A stretch of DNA of 64,000 nt from Ectocarpus siliculosus (Eukaryota > Sar > Phaeophyceae > Ectocarpales > Ectocarpaceae), in the NCBI GenBank assembly GCA_000310025.1, contig FN649740.1:264728-328727 (forward strand). Reading direction: 5' to 3'. The translations under genes and the position numbers were made by a program. Below are positions 1-11,794 of this stretch, piece after piece. Under the pieces are notes generated by a model. The model was not told where the DNA came from. It did no database searches and saw only the letters and a list, made by a program, of their open reading frames with translations. The first letter of the stretch is position 1, and the number at the start of each line of letters is the position of its first letter.

Positions 1-293
1 CCCTACACCACACCCTGCGTCACACCTGCACGACGAAAAAAAAGCGGAACAAGCAAGAGGACACACTACTTGGAACGATCAAAGAGAGGCAGACTGCGGA
101 ACTAGCGTCTGATGAGAGACTGTGCGGGCGGACACACCACTTCGAGAGCAGAGTTAAACGGTGTCTGAAAGATAAGCTCGAGAGCAGAGCTAAACGGTGT
201 CTGCAAGATTAGCTCTTGGCGGCCCAGAAGAAGTAGATGCAAAGCGGCCTTGAGACCAGTCCACCCTGTTCGAGAAGAAACAACAACCCCCAC

Positions 294-3200
294 CTCACTA
301 GGGGCCACCGACGCCTGTCCCCGGGTTTGCGCCCACATGGCGTACGCAGTTGTTAGGGCCCCGTTCCAGATCACCACTGCGGAGAATACCAGGAGCAGGT
401 CAGGCTTCGAGGCCAGGGCACCAAGAAAGCTAATTAAAAAAATCGGCCGAACGTTTTTGGTTGTAGATGATGCGGCGAAGAAGCATGGGTGGAGAGGGAG
501 GATCAGGACTCAGCGGTAGAGCTGGAGACAGGAAGAGTTCGCGTTCATGTTGGTAGAATGGCTTCAACTTTGAGAGTTGATGGGAGCAAAATCAAGTGCC
601 GGTTCTACGTGTTTGCAAAACGGGCGGGCGCGTAGCAGTAGATACACACCCCAGCACGATCACCAACGCGATCGCACCACTATGTAGCGGGGAATCGATC
701 TAGCCTTGACACCAGCATTCAGCCTCTTCGCGGACGGTGTCTCTGCGGATACTGTGTAGAAAATGCGACCATGTTCAAGGTCAATCTTCACAATACCCCA
801 AGGCGATCAAGCCGGAGTCGCCTGCGACGTCTGGAGTCAGGGGACTATTCTTTCTGGGTCTATCATGATACTATCGCATTTAAGATGAATTCATTAGCAT
901 TGTGCACCCTCTCTGGGTGGGTAGATAGCCTGTGACCATGGAAGGCGTCCGCGTCATTTGGACCCGTACGGATGATAGGAGGCACTGCGAGGTATCAGAA
1001 CGGTTCTCAAATGTGCGAAGACAACAACACAAAACAACAAAGCACGTTACATGCGAGACCGCATGAGGTCTCCAGCTTAGCGTCTTGACAGGGATGCGTG
1101 CCCAACCACCGAATTCCTGCAGCCACCAACGATAAAGAGCCCCACACCTACCCCCCGCCGGCCTTGCTCCCAACCTACCTCGCGAAGTTGTCCGCTTGCC
1201 CCCCTAAGAACCCCGCCACCACCAGCGATAGCGCGGAGAGCCCAAGCTCCGAGAGCGCCTTCGCCCTTGCGAGAGACAGCGTGTCCAGCTTAGACACGTG
1301 TACCCCTGCTTGCAGAAAGGCATGGAGAGGGGCATCGGATTCCTGAGGAATACAACAATTCCAATCCGAGGTTGGCTCGAACAGATGAAACCGTGATCGG
1401 AGGTTTGGACTGCTGCGGTTGCGCAGGATAGATTCTTTGATATTTAGCAACATTCGATTCCACCAAGCGACGTTTTGAGCGTCAACGTGGACGAAAGCTT
1501 CAGTTCAAACTCAAACACGTTTTTGGTGTTGGGTGTAGTACTGATGAGCAGCCTGTGATTCGTGAGTCTACCTATCATCGAGGAAGCACCCACAACCTCA
1601 GTCGGTTGCACAGCGTATAGGGAGCACAGAGAAGAGAACAACGGACCGCACTGCCTCTCGCCGTACCCAACGACACAAAGAACAAGTTAGGATGACCAAA
1701 ATAGGATGCCACACCACAGAACAGCAATCGAATTCACTGCGCAAACCAACATGATCACGCCTGCCTCTAAAGTACGATACTACAATTTGTGATGGGGAAC
1801 GGCCCATGACTAATAAGTAAATCGTCAAGCAAGAAAAATATACCGAAAGGTCAATTGACCCCTTTCGCTCGCACCTAATCGCACGACATGGAGGGAGTAA
1901 AATAGGGCAGAACAGGCCACTAGCAAGTCTCCCCGAAGGTTTCCGCTCGTGACGCTTTCCCACAGCCCCGACGGGGCCAGCCGAGTGGCTGAAAGAGAAC
2001 CTGTATGGGCGGCCGTAGTACACAGAGGTGGGAGGCACGGATGACCGAGATCAGAGATGATTAATCTCTTACAGTATCATGTAGGAAACACATAAACTGC
2101 GTCCATTGCGAGTGTCGGACCAGAGAGTGTCGGGCCATAGGCAGGAACGGGGGCCGTGCTGATTATGGTCGGAAGAGCACCGGTAAACGGCGGGACAACG
2201 GAAGGTACATAAATTTTAAATCGGGCGGTGCAACCTATGTTGTGCGGCGCAAGCAACCGAGGAATATGATCCTAAAAATAACTAGTAGGCGAAGGAGCAC
2301 GGTTTGATGGAAAGGCAGATACTTTAGGACAAAACATACACGCGACGTGAACTTCACACTCTCGAGAGGCGCAACGCTGTGGTGGCAGGAGAAACCAGGA
2401 GAGCTGTCTTCACGCTGGAGGTGCTACGGCTACGGGTAGGTGCTTGCCTAGAGTTTACCTACAGCAAGTAGGCCTGATGTTATTTCAAGTACCACTGGTA
2501 TACTTACATACATGTAGTTTTGGTGGATTGGTCTGCTTCACACCTACGAAACGAAGCCATATAACCTTCGAAAACGTCACATTTTTCACGAGACAAGCTG
2601 CGACGCTACTATATGTAGCATGGTCTGAAATTCAGAGAACTCTTGGTATTTACTGTGCTCGGGATAACCTATCTCACCAGCCTGGGCTCACCGGAAATGT
2701 ACTTGAAAAGATCAGCTCCCGGAGGAAGGATGCCTCCAAGACTCACCAGCGCAACTCCCACCGTGGCAACCGCGCACGCCAACCACACCTGCCACCGCCA
2801 GATAAAATTTCAATCAAGATACGTACAGTCAATCGTTGCTATCAACATACATTTTATTGGGCTGTGATCAGCTACGGTACATGTTCTTCGGTGGCGCCGT
2901 TGATCTTCACTTCTTTTAGGCATGCGGGCGAGAAGAACGCACGCATGGACGCACACATCGAAATGACCTCTCACCACTCTCCTCACAGACTACACAAGCG
3001 ACCATTTCCGTGCTACCGTTAAGCTAGATATCATCGATACCGCGCGATCCGTGTCCTGGCGAACCCTAAGTGCATCATTAGGTCGAGGTCACATACGCGA
3101 GAGGTGTCGACTTAGGCATTTCCTGCGAGACTTGTGGGGTACCATGGTTGCCGGCTGAACTGCAAAATTGTTGTTGTCCAGACACTGCTGTTAAGGTTGC

Positions 3201-5205
3201 TGTTGTGGACATATTTCCTTCGATTCTTTGGCCGAGTACAAATTGATGATCAAACCGCACCCAATCAAAGCAAAGCAAATCCTATCACAGCAACCACTCC
3301 TACTGTTCCGATACAAAATAGAAAAAATGCCAAAAGCACGCGAGTGGTGTACCGTACTCCTGCAATTGGCGCGAGTTCTCCCTGATTCGGGCAGGCATGC
3401 GTTCACCTGTGGCTTGAGCTTTCGCCGCCCCAAAAACGCTTCCAAAACCGGCACGATGACCGTCGTAAGCTGCACCAGGAACCCTGCCCTGCTCGCCGAG
3501 GTCAACTCCAATCCCCACACCTGGCGGTGTGAGCGCATTCAGCACAGAGTCAACAACCCACAAGAAGATATAAAAATCACACGTTTGTGATCTGTAGCCG
3601 ACACTCCTGGGACCGCGGTACTTGATCATAGGGGTTTCCAATTTCCAGAGCAAGCTCGCCGATGACGGTGATAAAACGCCGCGCGATAAACCACACCTTT
3701 CAACAGGATAATAGGTGCCTCAGGGACGTGTGTTGAATGCCACGTTCCTAGCTTGAGCGCGGCAACGTCTGAGCGATGTGTGTTGCACGACCGTGCTAGT
3801 CGTCTGACGTGTTGCCTTCAGCCCCCGAAACATGCACTTTTCTCAGGCTATCCTTGTAACATGGTCTGAGCCGAGCTAGCCTAGGACCGGATCGCTATCT
3901 AGACAAGGTTCTCCTATCCTGCCCTTGACGACTCTTGCCTGTACGGTGCCAGCAAGAAAAAGCCACAGTCCTAGTTCAGCTCCCGCTCGTGCGGTGTAGC
4001 GGTTTAGTAGTGCTTTCTCTTTTGGCGGAAGTTCTGCCTCTTCCTCGACTTCGTGTCTCCCCCCCCCTTTCGTGGGCAGGGGCAGCAGTTTCAGAGAGTT
4101 AGCATCATGCGAGGAAGGAGGATGACAGTGGTTCGACAGGGTTAGTCACCGGGACAGTATAACGGGCAAATCTGTTGAAAAAGGGCGAAATAGTGTTGTG
4201 GGTGTTGTTCAAAACGGTAGGAGCGGGTTGGCAAAAGTGTAAGGATGTGTTCATCCGTCAAGTCTTGGGCGCACATCACCCACCCACAAATTGCAGTGTA
4301 CGTCGAAACAGCAGTTAGTCCTGCAGGTAGGTGCAGTCGTTGAAGACACTTTAAGAACATCTATTGGTTTCTAAACAGCACTATGTACTGCTGTTGATAC
4401 GTCGAACGTATCCCAGCAAGCCTCAGGTTGTGCAGCTACCGTGAGGGTGTTGTGCAACCAGTGTGCTTCAAAGCAAAGCAACGTTGATACCCGTCACACA
4501 TGCGAAGAACGACATACTACTACCACGGGGTGCAACGGTCAACAACGGCAGCACGGAGAGGGAAGGTAAGTGCCCACAGATAGATCCTGCTGTGCAGCGT
4601 GGGTAATCTGCTGTATCATTTTGTAGGACACGTGCAGATATTATCCGAGGTCGTGACCACTCACCTGCTGTTGCTGTCCGATGTCTTCTGGCGGTGTTGA
4701 GACTGGCGACAGCCGCGAACGTCAGCACGGACACCACGTAGCACGCAAAGTTGAACAGCAGCCCCGGCGGCGATTCTCCCATCTGGTACAAGTACTTTAC
4801 GCTAGGAGCGTAAGTACCCCACACCAACGGTACGGTGGCGAGCACGAGGAGGCCGCTCCGCTCCGAGCGGATGTTCTTCCCTTTGCTAGCCGGTAGCGTC
4901 GCACCATCCTTCCCAGCACCATCCGCATCGATGTCCGGCTTGAGGCTGGTATTGCAGGACACCACTGTCTCTGGCACACCAGTTTCTGCCGTGTTAAGGC
5001 GGACGGAGGGGCCGGCGCGCCGCCTGGCCCAAAGCCTGTCGGCTTGGCCGGACTGCGGTTTCTTCATGAGGCGACTGCTGCTGCTTCGGAGAGGCTGATG
5101 TGCGAAGCCAAACTGCAAGGAGACGCTGCATCTAGAGGCTACCAATACGGCCATAGCCAGAGCACGCCATAAATCCATGCAGCACGCACGCAAGCACACC
5201 GCCAC
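294..5205 (-). CDS. Plastid-type EamA/DMT-family transporter, 3' end outside the window
   Basis: This looks like a drug/metabolite transporter superfamily (EamA) membrane protein, probably in a plastid membrane; the substrate cannot be told. Exons in transcript order are 5205-4665, 4048-3939, 3520-3407, 2788-2692, 1988-1875, 1305-1179, a tentative 751-711, and 376-294; phases match throughout. Exon 1 gives a hydrophobic signal peptide followed by FGFAHQPLR, resembling the heterokont Phe-type transit motif, then the first membrane segment (LVWGTYAPSVKYLY). Later exons carry the family-typical runs AGAELGLWLFLAGTVQ, LTSASRAGFLVQLTTVIVP, ACAVATVGVALVSLGG, ACSALFYSLHVVRLG and VIWNGALTTAYAMWAQT. 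The last EamA helices lie beyond the left edge. Intron 2 uses a GC donor (CAG|GCAAGA). The gene is divergent from the Sel1-repeat gene. Family assignment is firm. The 751-711 exon and the end of the 376-294 exon are less certain. Confidence 0.85.
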
Positions 5206-5418
5206 GCCCTGGTTGTTTGTTGTCGACCTGTCCCTTTGCGTCTGCTTGATCTCTATAACACCGGCCGCCGCGGGGTTTCATCGCACGGAGCGTTATGGTT
5301 TTCTTGACAGTCTCGCGGTTCCTTGTCGAAAAAGTGAGTTGCCTTGTTTTGGGTGTGAAAGAGCTAGCAGTCTCTCAGCGCTGGCCTCGTGTGCGACTAC
5401 CGCCACCCTGCTCGGAAG
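5206..5418. promoter_or_regulatory. Short divergent intergenic region, presumed bidirectional promoter
   Basis: Only 213 bp separate the start codons of the minus-strand EamA transporter and the plus-strand Sel1-repeat gene. Both 5' UTRs and both promoters must lie here unless transcripts overlap. I see no clear TATA box. Function is inferred from gene orientation only. Confidence 0.45.
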
Positions 5419-8400
5419 ATGAAGCGCGTCTTTGGTGCCGTGTCTGGCGCTTTCAGATCCCTCGTTCCCAAGGCAACCGCGCCGGCCGCACATCACCAGG
5501 AATCAGTTCGGAAGGCGATGGAGTCTCTCGCGCCCCCGGGCAGGAGGTTGCCGTCCGAGAGCAAGACGCTGGCGATGGAGCTCGTGGCGGCTGCTTCAGA
5601 GGGGGACAAGGAGAAAGAACTCTCGCTGAAGACCCCAGAGGAAATGTTCCTCGCTGCTAACGCTTTGCATCAGGTGCGTCCACCAGCTAATTTGTGTGTG
5701 TCCGTTTTGAGTCAGTCATGACCGGATTGAGTCGGCTACTGCTGCTGCTGCACCCGGATACTGCTGTTGTGCGCACAACGGCCGTCGTGTACCATTCCCC
5801 GACTCTCGTTGGAGAAGCCGGTAGCTGATCCACCACATGCTTGTGTGATAACACTTAAAGCCATCCACCCTCTTGTCTTGGCACTCACCCTGTTCACCCC
5901 GGGTTTCTGGACGAACTACTGCTGTAGGGCAAACACATACCGGCGGACAAGGAGACCGCCTTTGCGCTCTGGAAGAAAGCAGCAGAAGCCGGCCACCCCA
6001 AAGCCATGTGAGTTAATCACCGCTGCTGCCTCTCTCGACATCCAGCTTGTGCCAGCGGGAGGGAATCCTCGGGACTTGCCAAAGAAAAGGCTGTAGCTGG
6101 GTCAGTTTGGTTGCATGCTGGTCCTCCGTGGTGCTTGCCTTTGTTGTGTGCAAGGGTTCGGGTAGCCGCCGCTCATCAGCGTGTACATATCTTCTTCATC
6201 TTCCGTTCCCCTCGTCGTCAGTGCTCCGGACTCCGGACTCAAGCTAACGCTTGTCCCATCGCCACAGCTAATTAGGCGCTCATTTGACCACAACTCGATC
6301 AAAACTTGGTCTTGGGGGGTGTTTTCTTGCGTGTTTGCGTCGATGTCGTAACTCGACAGGTACTCGTACGCCGGCTGCTTGAGGAACGGGGACGGCACTA
6401 AGAAAGACCTTCCCACCGCGGTGTCGCTGTTCGAGCGATTGGGGGACCAGGGCTTGCTTGAAGCCAAGGTGCGTCGCGGGTGTGTCTGTTGAGCCATCGG
6501 GGCCTGCAAACCAAGACGTGATGAGCAACTGCAAGGACTGGTTGGTGCTTGCTCGATAGTTGCTCCCGAGATGGAGCTTGGACGGACCGGCACCGGTTGC
6601 TGCTGTATTGCGTCGCGTTGGGTCCATGAACTCACATGCCCATTACCCCGCTCCCCGGACCGTTCCAGCACGCGCTAGGGCTAGTGTTGTCGTCGGGCGA
6701 GGGGGAGGATGTGGGAATCCCGCAGGACGAGGAGCGTGCGCTCGAGCTCTTCAAGGCCGCTGCCACTGGTGAGGGGTGACCTTGACGTTAGCGCGCGTGT
6801 TGATGACGGTGTCCATGTGTAACCAGTAACAAGTCTCCAGCTTCAGAGACCACGTCTTGCATCGAACGCGGGTGAGAAGAACCGAGAGCGAGTTGGGTTG
6901 AATGGCGTCACGTTGAGCGAACCGTTTGTGAATGTAGAGACATGGCGCCTTCCCTCCACAACCGAAACGCATTGTCCCGCCATCGTTTCCCTTGTTCTAC
7001 TACCGCAGCACCCACATCATTTGGTGTATGCTCTTTCGTGGACCTCCCTTTTCCCTTTTCCTGTACCCCTTTAACCGCGATATGACCTACTTTTTCGGTA
7101 CCTCAATACCTTGTACTTTTTGCTCTTTGTGCTCGTGCCTCTTGATCGGGATGCGACAATCACGCGCTTCCAAGGCGGCTTCGTTCCCGCGATACACGCC
7201 GCGGCATCCATGATGGAGGCTGGCAAGGGGGGAGAGAAGGAGGACGCCAAAGCCGTCCAGTGAGTGAATCTTGCCGAACAAGTGATTCCCGCCCTCTTTT
7301 CGGTATGTTCTACCCAGCCACAACGCCCACACCACATTGACACATGCAGCAGCTGGCTCAACTCACATGATGCCACAATTGGCGCGAACTCGCCCTGTTT
7401 TGTGTTGTCCCTGCCGGCACAGGTGGTTGGAGGTGGCCATGGAGGCTGGGGATCCCATGGCGTACTCTACCCTCGCAACGTGGTATACAGCTGGCAGGTG
7501 ATGAAAACGGCGACAACAGAGTGTACCACCTTTCTGTTTGCATATGTTTGCCAATAGTGCAACACGGTGGCGACAGTTGATCGAGAGGAAGGCTGCGCTT
7601 GGCGTGAGGATCAATCACCGCAACCGTTACGCGAACGCGGTGGCTGGTTAGGGACGGTGTACCAAGTGGCTTGATTTTCACTGTGGTGGTAGATGCTGTA
7701 GCACTCTTGAACTGTCGCAGCGAAAGCTCTGCACATCTTCATACCGTACCCCGTGCTTTCAAGTCAGAAGCTACAGGATGCACGAGCAACGCGACACCGT
7801 CACTAACATCAAACGCATAGGTAGAGCTGCCCCTGCAAATGCATGCACTCGCATTGTACTAGACAACTGGAACTTACGCCCAGAAATATCAAGCGCGACC
7901 ACTGTCTTGCGCGCCGTACAGCATAACGGGAAGCTCGGCTGTCCAATGCGTGTCTTGCCGCAGTTACGAGCCTATTTTTTTTATCCATATCCATGACGGT
8001 GCTGCATTCTTTTCGTCGTGCTGTTTCTATAGGCACCATTCCTCCTACCCCCCCCCCGCCGCCACCGTATCACTGCCTCCTGTGTGCTACTGCGGTGCAA
8101 TTGCGATCTGACTTTGTATGCCCGACCAAATCACTCAGGGCGGGCCTAGAATTGGATCACAAGAAGGCTTTCGAGCTACACCTTCAGGCGGCCAACATGA
8201 ACATGCCCCGAGCGCAGTACAACACGGCCGTTCACTACCTTGAAGGCACCGGAATCGAGCAGGTGGGAAGCGGTTTTCGCCTGTCGAGCTGATTGTGACC
8301 CGGTTAGACCTGCAGTCACGCAGTTTGGGCGTACGCAACACGAAACCGCTGGTTTACCCATGGTTAGAAATCGTAGTTGGTGAGCCTAACGAAAAGCCTT

Positions 8401-9500
8401 CTACCATCCAGGTCGGAGTATTGTTGTTCTGGGTGATAACTTGCACAGACAAGTGCGATATGTCACACACTGCAAGGCTGTGCTGCTCGTTTCGGAACAG
8501 AGGTGTGGTACAAACTAGTACCCACCTTTAACCCAACTATATCCCAGCTATGACATGGCGGCATTCCTTAACTGGAGCTAGACATTTCGATTCTTTTGGG
8601 AACAGACATGCTCATTTACTGCGGGAGAAGGAGAGACTAACCGATTGGGCGCAACACAACCCATCTGTCTCTCTTATGAATAGAATCGCCGCCCGGTTTT
8701 CCTGATCATGACCCTCAACGAAACCACAACGCGTCTGAAACGTCACGACCAAACACACGATTTTGCAGAATACAAATCGTCTCCAACCGTTTTTCCGCTT
8801 TTTTATATATGTCAATTTTTTCATGTGCTTATCTTCAGAACCTCCCGGAAGCGGCGGCATGGTTCGAAAGAGCGGGGGCCTTGGGAATGCCGCAGGCGAT
8901 GCTCAACCTAGGGAAAATGTTGGAGAACGTAAGTGGGTTGAGAATGCAAGCAGTTGATGATGTTGTCGCTGGATCGATTACGTCCTTCCGTTTTGTTTTA
9001 TCGGTGGCTTTGGTGTTCTACGACTACGCCGCACAATTTTATATTCCTAGCTATTTAGTCCTTTGTACTTCAACTTGTTTGAACTCCGAATCAAAGTCAG
9101 CGATGTCTGTGTGTGCAACGCTGGGAGCAGACGAGTTCGAGTTAAGTCCTGCCAAGCAAGCATGCGATGGACCACAACGAAAACCCACAATCGTAATGTT
9201 CTTCCACTCATGTGGAATGCACACAACGTTCAGGGTATCGGTGTCGAGGTGGATCGAGAGCGAGCTTTAAAGCTGTACCAGGCGGCCTTGCGCGCCGAGG
9301 GGCAGCTGGAGGGAGGCTTGGCGACGGCCGGGGATGACACAATGGCTGCGCTGTTCGAGGCAAAGCAAGAGGGGCTTTCGTCGGAAACGAAGAAAGGGAA
9401 TATCGCACGAGGAGACCAAGCAGACGAGCACGGAGAAGATCAAGGCGTGAAACGGCTAGGCGAATCCTCCTCTTCTTCGTCCGAAAAGGCTTCTGCATGA
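5419..9500 (+). CDS. Sel1-like repeat (SLR) protein, 394 aa, nine exons
   Basis: This is a soluble solenoid scaffold protein of the Sel1/TPR-like class, probably mediating protein-protein contacts; partners are unknown. Exons are 5419-5673, 5928-6007, 6360-6468, 6669-6768, 7175-7259, 7423-7497, 8139-8262, 8839-8928 and 9234-9500. They sum to 1185 nt, all junctions GT-AG and in phase. Successive Sel1 units read, for example, AFALWKKAAEAGHPKAMYSY, ALELFKAAATGGFVPAIHAA, AFELHLQAANMNMPRAQYNT and AAWFERAGALGMPQAMLNL. The first ATG in frame is at 5419, giving a basic, slightly hydrophobic start (MKRVFGAVSGAFRSLVPK) that could be a mitochondrial presequence; this is inference. The C-terminus is a Ser/Glu/Lys-rich tail ending SSSSSSEKASA. 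Introns fall inside or between repeats, as expected for repeat proteins grown by exon duplication. The family call is strong; the cellular role is unknown. Confidence 0.88.
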
Positions 9501-10261
9501 CACGCATGCATGCATGAACGTCTCGAGTTGCTGCATAGCGCACGAGGCCATGCGCGAGACCCGTTCGTTTACGAAGTGGTGCCCGTCAACAGGACACCTA
9601 TCGCGTAGCGGCGCACAGGGGTTGTAGTGAACTCCTTCTAATTCCGCGGGTGCGTAGGTTACCTTGCAGTTAAAGGCCGACGGTGTGCTGCTTGTAGCGA
9701 CCGTATCGATCAACAAGTCTATTCGCAACCGGAGGCACGTTAGTGCGGGACGTTCATGACTTGCCGCCTTGCTGTTAGGGAGATGATGCACAGCTTGACA
9801 AAATGACAAGCACGGACCTGGTAACAGCGGTTCAGAAACGGCAGGCCTAGTATGCTCTCAGTTCATACCACCTTCCCGGGTAGGGGTACAGTAGTTCCGC
9901 TGAGTGGAGGATGCCGGCTGGTGTCTACCGACCCGTATGAGGGCACAGCATAAGTGTAAGCACGGAAGAAGACGTCCGTTGTAGAGGAAACGAAGCACCA
10001 GCTGTGTTGGGGATACTGCTAGGTACCGCTCACGCTACTGCTGGAGACGCCGATCTACTGTAGAGCTTTTACCTCGAGTGGTCGCTGTGGAACTGATCGC
10101 TCGTGCCTTGATAAAGAACTCGGAGATTTCGAGGGTGAGACGCGTCGAGGCCCGGACATGTCTAGTGTGCGTGGATTCCTGTCGCGCCCAACGAAATTTG
10201 GCGGTATCCCGCGCCAAGCTCGCTTGCGACCTCGTGAAGCACACACACACACGCACCACGT

Positions 10262-10590
10262 AGGGCTAGGGAATAACTGCCCAGAGATTCTTGTCAAAAT
10301 GAGGGTCAGAATGATGGTAGCGAAAACAAGGAGGATAATAGTGAAAGTACCTATAAACGAACTAGAGTACAAGGTAAAAGCCTTGGTAGACGCGTCCAGT
10401 TTTCTGCTGTTGCTGCTGTTTCTTTGATCCGAAGGATAGTTTAGCCTCTCCCATGCTGCCCCCTCACGGGGTCCCAGTTCATGGCAGATAGAAGTGTTTT
10501 GTGTTTTCCACCGCACTAAGACTGACGCCTTTTCATTGGTCAGCCGGTTAGCGCGGTCGATGCTAATAATAAAACACACACACACACATC
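10262..10590 (-). repeat. Repeat R1, copy 1 (about 330 bp)
   Basis: Closely matches 11036-11370 on the same strand over its whole length, from the shared GGGCTAGGGAA start to a shared GATGCTAATAATAAAA run followed by an AC microsatellite. Small indels and substitutions separate the copies. The orientation given is that in which a third copy (54608-54850) reads on the plus strand. Confidence 0.85.
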
Positions 10591-11035
10591 CCTCCTTACT
10601 GCTGCTGTTTCAACGTATTGTGGTCTTGGCAAAGGCACCAATTGACTCATCGTTGCTATCGCCAACCACTTGGCGCACGAAGCTTTTTGCCGGGGGAATT
10701 TTGACGACGAAAGAGCCTCAGTTCGCCTGAAAGCTTTTCATACTATTACAGGATTCGGAGACGGTTTACTTTCGAGCTAGCTCGTTTTCTGTCGATGCGA
10801 ACTCGCGATGTACTCAAACGTCATGGGCTACTGATCGACCAACTTCCACCAGGGCCAATCGGTTGGGATCTCTGCGACAACGATAGTAATGAAGGTAATT
10901 CTTTTGGGAGTAATGGAGACGAAGGAAAGGGAAAGAGAAGAAAGGAGGACGAAGACGGCGACGGAGGAGTAAAACATGGAGGAGTGGAAGAGAGCAAAGG
11001 GTTTGAGCCAGATGACCTTCCTCAACACAAAAACG

Positions 11036-11370
11036 CAGGGCTAGGGAAGAACTGCCAGAGATTCTTGTCAAAACGATGATCAGAATGATGGTAGCCAAAA
11101 CAAGGAGGATAAAGTGAAAATACTCCTAAACGAACTAGAGTACAAGGCAATAGCCCTGGTAGACGCGTCCAGTTTTCTTCTGTTGCTGCCGTTTCTGTCT
11201 TTGATCCGGAGGATAGTTTAGCCTCCCCCATGCTGCCCCCTCACGGGGTCCCAGAGTTCATATGGCAGATAGAAGAAGTGTTTTGTGTTTTCCACTTCAC
11301 TAAGACTGACGCCTTTTCATTGGTCAGCCGGTTAGCGCGGTCGATGCTAATAATAAAAACACACACATCT
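11036..11370 (-). repeat. Repeat R1, copy 2 (about 330 bp)
   Basis: Second member of the direct pair, about 445 bp after copy 1. The two copies flank a non-duplicated internal segment (10591-11035). The layout resembles the terminal repeats of a very small non-autonomous LTR element (TRIM). I could not find a convincing primer-binding site or target-site duplication, so a simple segmental duplication is equally possible. Confidence 0.8.
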
Positions 11371-11794
11371 GTTTCACAGCCGAAGAGGCAAGAAGCCTTG
11401 ATCAAAGGAGGGCGCCACGAGTACAATATTTAACATTTACTTGATTGATTAGCACCGCGCAGCGAAGACGTGGGTACTCTCTCTTGATTGTACTTGTAAA
11501 CTTCGTAAAACGGAGAGATGGAATGACATTTAGCGATCCAAGAATCAGAGCCAAATGGCATGAGGCTCACACCAGCTACTGCTTAGCATGGCAGTATCAT
11601 ATGATATGATACTGCATGAACGACGTGGAGGGGGCGGAGGGGCTCCGCGAGATGACTACCCACCCATCGGAGCTCCGCAGAATCGATGCAGTATCCGCAC
11701 AAACAATCATGTCACCGCACCTGGCCACCACCTCTGCAGCTACTCTATAATACTCCGGAGTACATCCAGCTCTGAGATCAACCTGCCTGCTGCC

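Larger units (their letters stand above)
9501..11794. other. Intergenic spacer, 2.3 kb, mainly repeat sequence
   Basis: No gene is supported here. The stretch holds two direct copies of a roughly 330-bp repeat (10262-10590 and 11036-11370) and a few AC-rich microsatellite runs. Open frames across 10055-10585 and 10795-11079 do not show family features, and the first is disrupted when compared with the second repeat copy. Confidence 0.6.

Noticed and set aside
10055-10585. 176-residue minus-strand frame over repeat R1 copy 1
   Set aside because: The corresponding frame in copy 2 is broken by stops and indels, so it is not maintained as coding.
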